Shown: one piece after another, positions 12,501-27,500 of the stretch | Layout of the letters: each line of letters opens with the position of its first letter | How positions within the stretch are numbered: the first letter of the stretch is position 1 | NCBI GenBank assembly: GCA_947044365.1 | Contig: OX345636.1 | Coordinates: forward strand, 39,288,191-39,352,190 | Reading direction: 5' to 3' | Source of the DNA: Petrosia ficiformis | Lineage: Eukaryota; Porifera; Demospongiae; Haplosclerida; Petrosiidae | DNA: 64,000 bases | Made by a program: the position numbers and the translations under genes | Notes under the pieces: model-generated | Seen by the model: only the letters and a program-made list of their open reading frames with translations | Databases searched by the model: none | What the model was told of the DNA's origin: nothing

Positions 12501-15500
12501 AATCTGTGGGAAGATTTAAGGAGTTTATAGCCAAGATCATTTTGAGTACTAAGGGTGTCAACCAAAGTTTTGATAGCAGCGTTGAAGACGATGACAGATA
12601 ATCAAAAAGTTGTTGTGGCATTAATGACACACAAGCATAGTGGTTTTAATACGAAGGGACTTAGTGGATAAACACTTGAGTTTACTATGCTGTCGCACTA
12701 AAGATAAGAGTTTACCAGTGAGAGCAGCTATTATTAAATGTGGTTTATTATATCTCTTAGCTGAAATCACAGACTTCCTAGCCTCCTATTAGAGCACTGA
12801 TGTCACCTAGGCAATTGGGAGTGTGTTTTTAACAATATGAAGCACTGTTCCCCCCCTGATGGGGGTTTGAAGGGGGTAGCTCAGACATTTTTCCAGCTGT
12901 GAAACCCAATAGCTTATATGATATAGATAATTCTTCTTTTGGAGTTGGAAGATTCATAAGTTTGCTTTATAGTTATCGCTCTTCTGCTTTTGAATTGCTC
13001 TACATTTTCTATTTCTGCTTATTTACATATTGTTTGCACATCACAAGTCCATCAATGAAGAATGACTTTAAATGTGAATACAATTTATAGCAGTTGGTCA
13101 AACTAAATAAATTTAAAATACTATATGGTGATAATTCCACATTAACATCCTCGTAAAACAAGCATAGGGATGCTCCTTCGAGCATAGAATAAGAAATTTC
13201 TATAGCACCTATTTTCTTTGTTTTTATATGATTTGAAGTTTCATCATCCTTCTCTCTCTTGCATTCTTCATTCTCTTTCTTGTCTTCTTCCTCATCAGAT
13301 ATTCAAGCACCATCACCATCACCAGATGTTGAAGTATCACCATCACCATCACCAGATGTTGAAGTATCACCATCACCATCACCATCACCATCACCAGATG
13401 TTGAAGTATCACCATCACCATCACCATCACCATCACGAGATGTTGAAGTATCACCATCACCATCACCATTACCAGATGTTGAAGTATCACCACCATCACC
13501 ACCACCTTCATCAATACCACCACCACTACCTTCACCAATACCACCACCAACTGAACGAGGTTTCCTAGAGTTTGATACTGATTTACCTATTGTTGAACTT
13601 CCTCGTTCAGTTGATGTATCTAGTAGAGTTTTTATTGGTGACAGAGAGAGTGTTATTGGGATTATAATTGGTGATACAGTGTTCACTGAAGCTCATGTGA
13701 GTCATATGCACAGTAGTGCTGCCATGATATGGAAATCTTCCATGTCATATGTTTATGTCGTGATGTGGGCATGACATAACCATTAAATGAGTATGTGTAT
13801 TTACTGTATTAGTATTACAGACACAATGGCAGAAAAGCCAGTAGTTTTGTACTGTGAACCTTTTTTGGGTAAGTCAAATGCTCACTTACAAGTATTCTCT
13901 ACTCAAGTGTTTAAAAGAGCAAGCTAATGAAAATTTGGCTGCAAAATGTATAAGTATACATCATATTTTATTAGATAAGCATTTGATCACTATTTTATTT
14001 ACAATTGATTTTGAAAACATCCCATACATACATACTGCGCATTAGTGCTGTGAGATAACAGTATATTGTATACATAGCATTATTATTAAAATAACAAATG
14101 TATTGGTTAGTGCAATGGCAAGGATTTAACAATTAGTTGGTTGTTCAGGATACATACATCTAACATCATAGCTTTGTATTAAAATGTACCAAGTATAGTC
14201 ATAATTTAATTTAAATATCAATTCTGCTTTTTTGTGTATATACGTCATAATGCAATTTTCATGGAAGGGAAATAAGGGAAACTTTATTGTTGGACCTTAT
14301 CCAATTCATTTATAATAGCATCCATTTTCCAGACAAAACCAGTTCAAATGTTCATATTGTCAGACAAGTTGTACATTCAAATTCTTTAATTATAAGTGGT
14401 TTTAAGACTGTAGTGTTTGTGGAGAAATGACCTTTTTTCTAGTTATAGCACTGCATGTATAGTACATAATGTAACACTATTCACAACTCAATATGTAACT
14501 GTTATATTTTTGGCCCACGGGGCCATTATTATGATTGCCTTCCACGGGGTGGTATCCTGATTACATCTATGTTGTATACGTAGTTAGGAACTTGCATCAC
14601 ACAGGGGCTTGGTCAAATGATGGGCATGGAACATAATTGAAGACACAATTGAGCTTTACAGAGCAGCAAGAATAAAGCTGCTTGTAGTTTACGTAGAATG
14701 TAGAACAGTAACTAATAGCTGTTCTACCTAAAGTTCTGCAACAAATCTTAAATGAAGAGTGTACAATTTAAATAAGAACTATATAATTGGATGTTGTATT
14801 TCAGCTAGGCATGAGAAAGTCAGCCATGATTACTGAATGATGACACTACAAAACAATCATAGAGATTCATTTTCTCCATTATTTATCTTGTTTACTCTGG
14901 AACTTCTTTTTAGCAAACATGGTCTTACACATGTATTAAGCATGTATACAACAGACATTCACATGGTTACGTGCAAATATGAGGTTCACAATAATGTTTT
15001 TGTTTCTCTTGTACAGGTTAGTGATAATGGAATAATTTCACTAGAGAGATCATTCTTATTCTGGCAGCCTAGTCTATTTCCTACAGGAAACCAATTTATT
15101 CAAGCTGCAAATGTGTTTGCTGCCTATTGGGCTGATGTAGATAACAGAGTGGAAGGTGAAAATGAATTACTGTTTTTTTTAGTGTAAGGGCTAATTAATA
15201 CCCAAGTTATACCTCAGGCAAACCAAGTGCTACCAACCACTCAAAACAACCTAAAGAGAACACTGACCTCTTTAGGAACAATACTCGTGAGATTTATCCT
15301 AATGTTTACTCCCACCAATGCTGTTATATATAAAATTATTGAATAGTTCATGATTAAGTGATTCTATTTGTATACCTTAATTGATTATGTAGGTACTGTG
15401 AGATATCAAGTATTTACCGGTAGTGAAGCTGAGTCGGCAAATAATCGACAGAAGAAAGCGACTGAAGAAAGAAATCAACTGGATATTATTAGTGAATATA

Positions 15501-18500
15501 TTAGCAAGTCTCAGAATACTAACTTTACTGGCAAATGGGCTTTACTAGTGGAATGGAGTGATGTACACCCTTTTGATCATCTGTCCTTTTTCAATTCCCC
15601 ATCCTCTTTTGAAGGAAAAACTGCAGAATTTCTAAGCTCAGTAAGCCAACAATATTGTATAAGCATGAATTAATTTACCATTCCTTTAAACATTCACAGA
15701 CTAACACATTCCAAGCTATCATCATTACAGATGTCTTTACAACTTATGTCATATATACTTATAAATGTGGTGAACTAGAATGGAGTGGGCCAGATTTTCT
15801 ACATGCTGTTGTGGGATATAATTTACCAAATGTAGGTTTCATGAATGAACCACTCTCTAGAACCCCTGCAAAACTTTCAATTGCCTGTGAAAACCATCCT
15901 ATCTCCAACTTTGTGAACATTGTTTATCAATTCCAAGCAAATTCAGGTAAAATATTATAAATACAATAATTATATAACTATATGAGAGATATGTACACCT
16001 GGTATTTTGTGTACAGATTGTATATGTATTGAATGTGTGCAAGAGAATCAAGTCAGATATTTGTATAAGAAGATACAATGCATTTATAGGCATTAGAAAT
16101 AAACTTAGTACTATATAGTTGAAAATTTAGTAAGAAGTAAGAGATATAGGCTGCTAAACCAGCATGTGTTAAGTATGGATGCTAGTAATAGTATAGTGTT
16201 TTAGAACTCTCTGAAGTTGATATAACAGGATTGGGGGTTGTATTTAGGATCAAGATCAGGGAGTATTCTGCTATGTTTATAGTACCTTATCATTTAACAG
16301 TTTGTAGCCTCAGTCTTTTACTGAAATACTTCAGCAAATCAGGATGCATGGTCATATGAAAATTAATATCAGCATAAGTGTAGTAATATACAATCATTAA
16401 TATATAGTAGTGTAATATATAACTATTAAGCTAATAAAGTTAGGGGCTCCGCTCTGCGCCCTGACAGTACCATAAAATATTTAAATGCTTTAGTGAACAT
16501 GTACATGTTCACTAAAGCATTTAAATATTTCATGGTACTGCCAGGGCAAACCGAATAACTCAAACCGAATAAGATAAATTTATTTTAAGGTACATAACGA
16601 TATATAATTATACAGAATTTTGAACTTTTTTTTATATAGATCTGCCAATCATGAGGTGTCTCAATGCGTATTCTCAAGACATTGAAATATTTGGACCTTC
16701 TTTACCAATAAATTTTACATTCTTTCGACCAGCATGTCCATGTTCATATTTTCAAGCACGATTGGATGAACGTTATGCTGTATTTTTAATTGATTTTTCA
16801 AATGGAATTATTTGTTATGCTCGGGTATTTTCCATCTCCAGTAATTCAATGTGCTGTTACTCATCCTCATCCATCTCTCCATTTGCGTGAGTTTCCATAA
16901 TTATAATTATCTTGATTATAGTACAACTTGAACATTAACATACTTAAGAGACCTTTTCCTGCAGAATAAATTTGATCAAACACTTACCATTAAGGTTATG
17001 GTATAGTGTTTTGCCCACATAATTTGCATGTGATGCGTGGGTAACCTACAGCTGATTACAGATCAAAATTGAAATTGCGTGCATGCTATTCTTTTGGTGT
17101 CAGTTTATTTCCTGGTTACCACAATTCCTGCTGTATACTGTGTGTTATTTAATTATAGTCAGGTGTGGGCAGAACTCAAAGAGTTTTCACAAAGACGATG
17201 AAAGATTGGCAAAAAACGAAGCTTTTTGTGGCCAGGGACTGGGTAAAAATGGTGTCTGCAAGAGACAAGTGACTTTATATCTCCAGTTCTATGGCTCAGA
17301 AAGCTAAAATCTCTTCGAGTCACCCTCAAGTAAGTCCAAAAGTAGTCGGAAATGGTGAGAAGTCAAGAATAGAATCACTGTTGGTGGCTAGATTTGATGC
17401 AAAAGATGTGGCAAATCGACCTCAGTGGCTCAGTATAAGACAGCAAGAAACAAGTGCCGAAGAAATCGTGACTTTCTACGGTGAACTTTTCATTGTTTGT
17501 TGTACAGTTTTATAAAAAAACTGCAGTTTATGATACAATGGAAAAAAGTATCTCATGAATAATTAATTAAAACCTGTATATTGTAACCGTAAATGATCTA
17601 TATTACACCATTGTAATACAAGGAGGCAACAACATTTGGTATCCAAGAAGCTTAATGATAGATAGCATATGCATGGATACCAAATATCATTGACTGTCTT
17701 TATATCATAGAGTAAATAAACATTTCATCAAAATTATTTTGCATGAAATGGTACCTTTTCTTCAATCATGCACACATAATAATTATATACACATGTATAT
17801 TTTATAGACAGTGATATATTGGTGATGATTGGTCAGTCCATAAGTTCAGTAAAATTATGTACCATTCCGGTCAATATTATGCTATATGATAGTTGTTTCT
17901 TAATGTATCAATAATTATACTTGATGGGCATTTTAGTAGCACCTAGTTTTCTAAGCTATGAGCACCAATTACAACAGTCTGTTCTACATAACTTTGATTT
18001 GCAAGTTGTGACCAATACCATCTCTTGACAAGTAAAACCAAACAGCCATTTCTTCCCATGTTAGAAGTATTTGTGATAGATCCCTCAATGGATACTAGTC
18101 GCTCAAGGTCTAATTTAGCTACAAGAGACTATATTTCCAACTCAAAGTGTTTAATAATAATAATAATAACTGGTATACAGTGATAAGACAAGATAACTCT
18201 AACTAAGGAAAAATACATCTACTTATATACAAACCAATAACAAAATAAGACAATCACAAAGATAAGGCTAAAGCTAAGAATGAACAATGATAAGGACAAA
18301 GGATAAGTATAAGGGCAACAATCTATTAGCATATAAGGTGAAAATAAGTACAACCAAGATAGCTAATTAAGGAAAACATAATTATTATACAAACATACAC
18401 ACAAGACATTTAATTAAGTCAAGGTTCAGTCTATCACAGTATTTCAATTATTATTTTCTACAAATAATTATAGAAAATAATTATGTAGTTATTTCAGAAG

Positions 18501-21500
18501 ACCTATTTAATGTGTTTTGATGGCCAGGAGCAATGATCATTATTATTGTGATGATCTTTTCATTTTTTGAGTAGTTGAGTAACAGCTATAGTACATAAAT
18601 GGTATTAATTCTCATATAACTACATATTCTCTATTTTTTCGATATAGCGTTGGTTCTTTAATTACATCAGGAAGTTGGGCAAGCTCTGCTCTTAGTGCAA
18701 ACCCGTTCTTTTCATCTAAACTTTATCAAGCACAAGATTTTGAATTTAGACAGGCCTGTTGTGTGGATGTGAATTTCTGCTCCTTATACCATGAGAGGCG
18801 TCCAATTGAAAGATGTTTAACTTACCAAGCACCATTATTCAGTAAGTCTTGTAAATACTATAAAGTCTGTTCACATTCACGATGACCTGAAAATTAGAAT
18901 ATGCTCATTATAATTTATGTATAACAAGTGTGTAGTTAATAGTTTAATGTCATAAGGATTATACTGTAACTCAATAGTGAAACAATGGATGGAAATTTGA
19001 CAAACACGAAAAAAACGAAAAGGAAAATAATATCAAATTGTGCAGGTAAAAAGATTGTTGGTCATTCCAAAGTAAAGCCATGAACATTTTACTGATTTCA
19101 AGGTGAACATGATTCACCTTTATATGGATTAGTGATAATATAAATTATTTTAGAAATAATAGAGCTGATATGATCTGATAGATCCATGGAGGCATGGACT
19201 GACATAAATGCAATTGCTTAACAATGTGATTTCAAAGTACACCAGAATATGTAATTATGTTTATTAATCTAAACAGCATGGTGCTGGGGTGATCCTCATA
19301 TCAGAACTCTGGATGGAAGATTATACACATTTAACGGACTTGGAGAATATATATTTGCTAATGTAAATGGTACATTTGAAATTCAAGCTCGTACCAAACT
19401 GGCAGCTGAGAACATAACTGCTACACTATTCTCAGCTTTTGCTGTTGCTGACTTGACTCCAGGAAGTGACAGAGTACAGGTACACAATTATATATATGCA
19501 CACTTCATGCACATACACACACACATATGCATACATACACACATACAATGAAACATATACTGTGATGTAACCTTACAGCTGCATAAATAATAAACACTTA
19601 AGCTGCATAAAACACCTAAACCCCAAATTAGACCGTAAAATCTCATTAACTGCCTAAACTATAATGTTAAATTCTGACCTTAGGAATGCATTTAACATAT
19701 CGCAGGATCAGAAATCCACATGGTATGTTGTAAAAAGATTTGCCAGCTACATGTATGTGTATCTACTTACATCCAAATAATGTTTTGCTATATATAAATG
19801 GTCCTACTTTTAAATACATAATGGGAATCATTTAAAAGTATTTATAATGGTTTGCTAAATGTAGTTGGACCTATTTTTAAGTACATATATATGTATAACA
19901 TAAAAACTAAATACACTAGACCTATGTATGAATATTCATTATAAATAGATAACATTAAAACACAATGATAACATGTAAGTATTACCCTACATACAATATA
20001 TTGATATGTGTACCACTGCTCAGGAATTTTGTGTAGCAGTGGTCCACACTTTCCATAGCTAACAACAGATTAGGAGATTAAAAGGTCCGAAACCTGTTGA
20101 CCTTGTAATGACTAGATTGGAAACTCCCCCTGACAACCAGAATTATGAATGGAATTATAAAACTTGCTACCAAGCACTATAATTATTTTTTTAAATGTAG
20201 TCATTATGTTTAATATTTTAGCTTAATAAGATATCAATAAAATAAAGTGAATGTCAGATAAACACTGTTTCTTTTTCCTAAATACACACTGTCACTACAG
20301 TGCAGTCCTCAGCTAAAAGACCCAAACTGTGTGTGGGCTATGGCTAGGTCACACTAGTAAGATGACAGTGCTCTGCATGAAACTCACAAACATCTAATTG
20401 CTTTAATCCCTTGAGTTGATCAAAAGAGGCCTGTGAGCAGTGCTTCCATCTGACTTATTTATTTATTTAATAATTTAGTTAGTTCACAGGTATAACATTT
20501 CGATTACTTCATATTTACATTTTTCATACAATACTATTAATTGTTATTATTACATCCAACAATAATTAATTATAAAGATACTAACATGGGGAATCCCATT
20601 CCCCCTACCTTTGTGGGGTTTTTTATCACACACACACACACACACATACATGGTTGTGTTCATTATGCATTCCTATATAGGGAGAAATTGGACCTGATGG
20701 AGAATTCATTGCAAGATTAAATGGAGACGATATAACTGCTAAACTCTCTTCAGTTAAAGATACGTACATGACAATGTCTGTTATGTTAGAAAGGATTGCT
20801 GAAGACACTGTATCAGTGTCATTTATGAGTTCAATATCACTTGAAATGTCACTGAGAGAAGGGACACTGACATCCTTGCTCAAAATACCTCCAGAATATA
20901 ATGGAACAGTGACAGGACTTTTGGGAAATTTTGATGGTGATAATACAAATGATTTGATGTACAGAAATGGAACAATTGCATCTGATGATATTCCTGATAG
21001 AGAGAAACATGTACTTGGACAAACATGTGAGTTTGATTAGAACTAGAAAGGGATGTATATGGATAAACATTAATAGTTTTGTTCAAGCACTAATTTTTGT
21101 ATATATAGGAAGCCAATGAAATTTGGTAATTGATTTTTTTATTTATTGAACTTTGTTACCTTCTTGTACAATAATACAACTGAATAGTAAACATTTACAA
21201 TTTATTGTCATTTGTAACAAAATGGCTACAGGTCACTTTCACGTGATAGTGTTGCCTATAGCCAATAATTTACTACGTGCTAATATGTGCTAAATGAAAC
21301 TCTACAGCTGACTGACCGACTGATACTACTTTAGTTCCAAAAAAGACATGTTAGGATTAAGCAGTTTCTTGTTAGCATGGTGAAGAGAGTATTAGTTCCT
21401 TAATAGTTTTAACTTCAAAACGTATACTAGTATATAGTTTAGTTTATATTGTTTAAGTCACAAAAGACAAATTGAAAGAAAGAGAAGTTAAGGGACAGAC

Positions 21501-24500
21501 CAAGAAACGAATTATACTTAAAAGAGAATCATTTGTCTATTTATAATACAATATTCTTAATTTTCCAGTTATCTCTACCCTCGTCTGTTATTCATTGTTT
21601 TGCTCTCTCATCTTTTCTCAGGGCAAATCACACAAGAACAATCTCTATTCTACTATGATGATGGTCAAGATGTGACCACATTCTCTTTTCCCAATCATAA
21701 ACCAGACTTTCTTGATGAGATTGATAAGGAACTATTGAGTCAAGGAATTGAAATATGTGGAAGTGATAAGAATAAAGAGTGTCTCTTTGATTTCTTTGAA
21801 ACAAAAAATGAAGCACTTGCACGAAGTACTGCTAGTACTAATAATGAAAATAATGAGAATGAACAAGTGATAGGTCAGTGGCAGTTGTATTATTAATAAA
21901 TAAACATGAATTTGTGATACCGGTAAGAATTAGATTACTGATTTTTTTTCTCTGTCTGTTTCTGTCTCTGTCTTTGTTTGTCTGTTTCTATCTGTCTTTC
22001 TTTTCAATAGCTAACCTCCCTCCAATGATACAAGGTCCTGAAATATTCCAAATCACAATAAATGAAACAGCAATGTATGTAGTCAATATTAGTGATCCTG
22101 GCGATACATTTAATGTCATGATAATGGCTGATACTGGTACATTACCTGAAGGATACACATTCTCAAAGGGACAAGCAAATGGTGAATATGTATTCACTGT
22201 TACTTTGACTGAAGTGGTCATGTTCACATTTACTATTTCTGCTAATGATTCTGATGGAGTTTGTAGCAGTATACAGCCACAGGTATGTTTACTACATTTG
22301 ATATTAATGTTATAATTACAATGTTGATGTAAGCCTGAGTCAATCCTATATATTTGTGCTAGCCTAAAGAATCACGTTGTCGACTGAGATGTATTTCATT
22401 TTATTATGAACTATTATCTGTTCAACTAACTTTGTGTTCTACATGTACCTGAATTAATTACACCATAATTTTCAGTTTTATCATAACTTCAGTGACTACA
22501 CAACCACTATTAAATGTTTGAATACAGTAAATACACACCATGAGAAAACCAGTTTTTTTCACTAGATGAACAATAAAGTTGTTTCAATAATGAATAAAGA
22601 TTAGCATAATAATGTTGTTATAGAGGTTAAAAGTTAATAACATTATGTTTTCAGTACTACTATTCTTTATTATAATAATTGATGTTGATTGTTACTCCTG
22701 TGCAGTGCTGAAGTTGTAGCGTGGCCAGATAATGTTGCTTTTTGTTTAGTGTTTTTCTGAAGGTAATGTGAGCCAATTCCTGGTCATGTAGCATGCTTTT
22801 GCAAGATGTTAGATACAGATAACTACTGTTCTTTATTTGTTCGTTTTTAAGATCTTATAACTTCAATACTTCAATGACGATTTCTTTCCATGATTACCTG
22901 TTCATCTACTCCATTATGATATAGGCAACTGGCAGCTGTGGCAGAGAAAGTGGTTCATCTTGAACCGTCAATTCCTGCACGTTCACACATGCTTGCCATT
23001 ATTTTACTGATGGGTTATATGCCAAGGGACTGTTTAGAGAACCGTGGACCTGAAGTAGACCATTTCTGTAAAGGCTTGAAATAGAAGGCCGATTTTGAGC
23101 ATTCTGGGGCCAGCTTAGTGATGTACAGTTGTAAAGTTCTACAAAGCATCTTGATGGATTCTCCGAATTTGAGTAGTGTTTAAGTTGCTTTATTGAAATG
23201 TTTGGTACTTTAAGACTTCCTTGACAATATGATTGAGACATCATCTTTATATATAATATATGGAACTGCTGGTTTCAAAAACAATATCTGTGAAGGGCTC
23301 CCCCTGTCTTAAGTTGTGATGTTTACTGCCTGCCACTTCTTAAAGCAAAAAAGATACCACACATAAAAAAGATGGTATTGAGAAGTGCTTGGGGTGTATG
23401 TTTTCCAAACACCCCTTTGGACAACATCTGCTCTTCCTCTTCAGTTTGTTTTGCATGTGTTCCAACACCCTTAGCCTGTATCCTTTTCATCTCCCCATCA
23501 AAGGTCTTTTGCAGTTTACAAATTCTGGATCTGGGAACTGGGTGCACAGTTCTCACATGCCTCATTATACCACACTAGATAATGTAAAGTGTCCGTCGCA
23601 TACTCAAGCCCATCCTTTTTCCTCACTTCCATTGCACAATGCTTGAGCCAAAGAGAAAGTGTTTCCCTAGTAATGAACAAATCTGACCATACATTGGTAC
23701 CTGTTCTACACACCTTTTGTTTCTTTCTTCGCTCCAACCCTTCTAAACTCGCAGACACCATTCTGTATCCTCAGTGGCATATGGGTGCACCTATATTTAA
23801 ATTGCATGCAGTATATATGCCGGACTATATATATAATCGTACATATAAGTGAATGAAACTTAAAATCTATTAGTCAAGTTGAGGGCAAGACTCTGAGGAT
23901 ATTCTGGCAGGGCCTGTGCCCTGCTAGGGCCTGCTGTAGAAACACCACTGTGTATCCTCAACAGCCTTGCAAGAAACAGCAGCTTTTCTGGCGAGCAAAA
24001 TACCAATGTTGGTTTTTGAAGAGACGTACTTGTTGGTGTGTTTGAATCGTTCAAGCACTTCTTTAAAAAACAATGCACAGCAGTTTCACTTGTTAGATGA
24101 GGAAGTTTGTTAATATATGTTCCATCTATTCTCAATCTCTTCAAATAACTGCAGTGCATCTTAAAAGCAGGTACATTTTACTATGAAAACTGCTTGCTGG
24201 TATACTTTTTGTGATGTGTTGAATCACTTAGAAATCTTGTGCTATGTGATCGGTTGCTATATGTCTTCTGTGAGATTCTAACAGCACGTACATTCTCATA
24301 GAAACCTTGTAAGCGTTATCTAACCTGTACACAGAATGATCAAATGAGAGAATGTAAAACAAATTACTGTAAACCTTAGCTTGTATTTCCAGTGCAATGA
24401 AGGTCAGCATAGCATATTAAACAAGGGAAAAATTTACATTGTGTGTAATACTACATAGTTGACCAACTTTTGTAGGATTCTGGGTGTAAGTAAACACACT

Positions 24501-27500
24501 TGTGGATTTTTTGTGCTTTTATACGACCATTAATAGTAAACTGCCGCTTCAAACCTGGTGATCTATAATTTATAATAGTTTACAAGTTAAGGCAAGGGAT
24601 CATTACCTTTTGTTTTTTATCATCCACTCATTGGGCTGCTCCAATGTGACTCATTCAGAACCCTAATACTCTCTCTATAACTAATTCTAAGCTCAAATAC
24701 ATAACTGTCCTAAACTACCACCCAAAACCTGCATGGTTGAATTTATGCTGGTTTAAAAATAGGTGGTGTTGTTAAGTTTGGTCAGAAATGTTTATATCTA
24801 ATTAATATGTACATTTGTTCTTAGGTTGAAATTTGTGGTTGTGAAAATGGTGGTAATTGCAGTACAGAAGGAACTATTCCATCAGTTAATCCACTTGTTT
24901 TGAACTGTATATGTCCAGAAGGTACACACTATATACACACACAGCATTTACATGTAAGTCATGTAAGCATTTCTGTTTATGAAGGGATTTTTTTTCCTTC
25001 AAGAGCATGTTACCAAAAGCTAAGAATATGGGCAACTGGTAATGAGAAATCTCTCTTTCCTTTTTTTACATCCCCTTACTTTCACTTTAAATAAAACCAA
25101 AAATGGCCATTATTGGCCATTCCTAGTGATTTCGCTATAGTGTGCATATAGTTTATTTAGTTCACAATACTTTACTAAAATGGTTGTAGTAATTATACAT
25201 TGTGACCGTTTGTAAGCTTTTTGGAGTTTAGAAAGTATTCACATGGTGGGTTGTTGCACATAAACACATCATATACATTATACATCTCCAATACACACAG
25301 CATGGGAAGGACAGTTCTGCACAGTTGATGTTGATGGATGTACTGAAGTGTCATGTTTTCAGGATGCTGAATGTATTGATGTACCAGCTCCAGATGTTAG
25401 AGCAGAATGTCCACCCTGTCCATCTGGATATTTTGCAGATGAAGCTAAATGTGCAGGTTTGTTGCTAGAAGTGTTCATAATGTGTAGTAGCTGAACCACT
25501 GAGGCAAGTAGTGCTGAATACCAACACCAATGGTGTAAAGTTTCTGTCATATCACAGAAACAAAGACAGTGATTCTTCTCTGAGCTTCAGTTGGACACCT
25601 AGTATTTTACTTATGATACAGAGTTTTACTGAATTTGAAACTTTACCGATCAAAATGCTAAAGCAGTGTCATAAATATTTGAATATTTGACATAGATAGT
25701 CTAATCTTAGGAACCAGAACTGGGGTTAAATATATATTTGGTGGGACACCAACCCTCTCCTCTCTGTTTGTTTTTGTTTTCATTTTAATTGTACACACTA
25801 CAAAAGTGACTTGGTTATTTTACCCCCATTTGGTTACCAGAGTTTCAATAATATTCCCCTGAGACTAAATTAAGGCTGATTTATTTTCCTGCTAGGTAAT
25901 ATTTACAAGTACCAGTTTCTTTTGTTTTTCGTCTATATTGACTAGTATAAAAATACAAATATATAAATCATGTTCGATTAAATTTGTGGTTGCTTACATA
26001 AACTATTTGGTTTTTTGTTATGCTATATACATTTTTGTAGCACAATATTTTAAAAAAATATTATGTGTGTGTGGTGTGTATGTGTGTGTGTGTATAACTA
26101 AAACCAATACCCCTCCTAGTAGGGCATTTTGACTTTTAGTTAACTAAACTATAACTATATTACAAGTCTACTGTAATAACTGAAATGAAAATTGGCCAGT
26201 AATTATATAGTTAGGTAATTAAAACTATAACCCTTTTAATAAGCCCAATATTATATTAGTTAATTAAGCTATAACTAACCTAAAATTTTAAGTGACCAGG
26301 CATGCTGTAACTAAAAGTAGTGCGTGTTTCATTATGTATGTGTATTAGAAGTATTTTTGTATATATACATTTATAATTTTAAGATAAATGCACTATGTGT
26401 ATACCAATGATTACATCTAAACATTTGTAATTGATTCTGTATAGGAATATCATGTGAAATTTGATTATTTTATATATAGATATTGATGAGTGTGCTAACA
26501 ATACCCTGAACCTTTGTGAACAAAGATGTATAAATACTCAAGGAAATTTCGTGTGTTCATGTAACACTGGATTCAACTTAAATAGGGATAAAACGACTTG
26601 TTCAGGTAAGTACAAACTATTTTCAATTAGTGTAAATTTTAATGCCCCCAAAGTCATCCCTGTTCCATTATTGATTTGATGCACTACAGATTACAGTGAT
26701 TTGTACTTAAGGAATATTTCAAAAAAATTATTTTGAGAAAAAAGTATCCCTATGATTATTTTGTGGTGTCCAGCATTCAGTAATCATGGCTGACCTTCTC
26801 ATGCCTAAAACACAACAGCCTTTATAGTTATTGTTTGATTATCTACTTCCTTATTTTTTAAAGCATCTTGTAGAGCCTTATGATATCATTACAGGTAAAA
26901 CAGCTATTACTTCCAGTTTCTATTTAAGCTTTCTTCCTGTATGTAGAGCTCGAGCTCACATTCTATTATGCACCATGCCCAATAATTGACTAAACCCCCT
27001 GGAATGATGCAGCTATTTAAACAATGCATAATCTCATGTGTGACACAAATATATATATATATGTATATATATACAGATATATATATTTATATTTATATTT
27101 ATTTATTTATATATGCATATATATATTATATATATATATATTTGTGTCACACATGAGATTATGCATATATATATATATATATATATGCATTAATTAAGTC
27201 ATTAAATCCCGTGGAAAGCAATTATATAGGTGGTCCTGCAGCCAAAATAATTCAGCAATCCTTGTACTCCCTTTAATATCTGCATATTTGTTAATTATTT
27301 TTAAGGAATTTTATGTTAGATGAAATAAGCCAGGTCTGAGTTATCTTGCTTGGTTGCAACTTAGATCTCTAATAAAATTTAAGCTATTGTCATGTACCGT
27401 TTTTTTTTTTTATTCTGCTTATTTTCCTACTTATAGATGTTGATGAATGCTCTATTAATCTACATAATTGTGCTCATGTTTGTAGTAATATTGTGGGATC

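Noticed and set aside
13218..13568. His-rich and Met/Val-rich or Gly/Asp-rich open frames over the minisatellite
   Set aside because: All are alternate-frame readings of the same ATCACC repeat; the Ser/Pro frame has correct splice sites and phase.
17083..17515. Two plus-strand open frames in the AMOP intron
   Set aside because: No recognisable motif, no splice or start support; could be a decayed element but I cannot name it.
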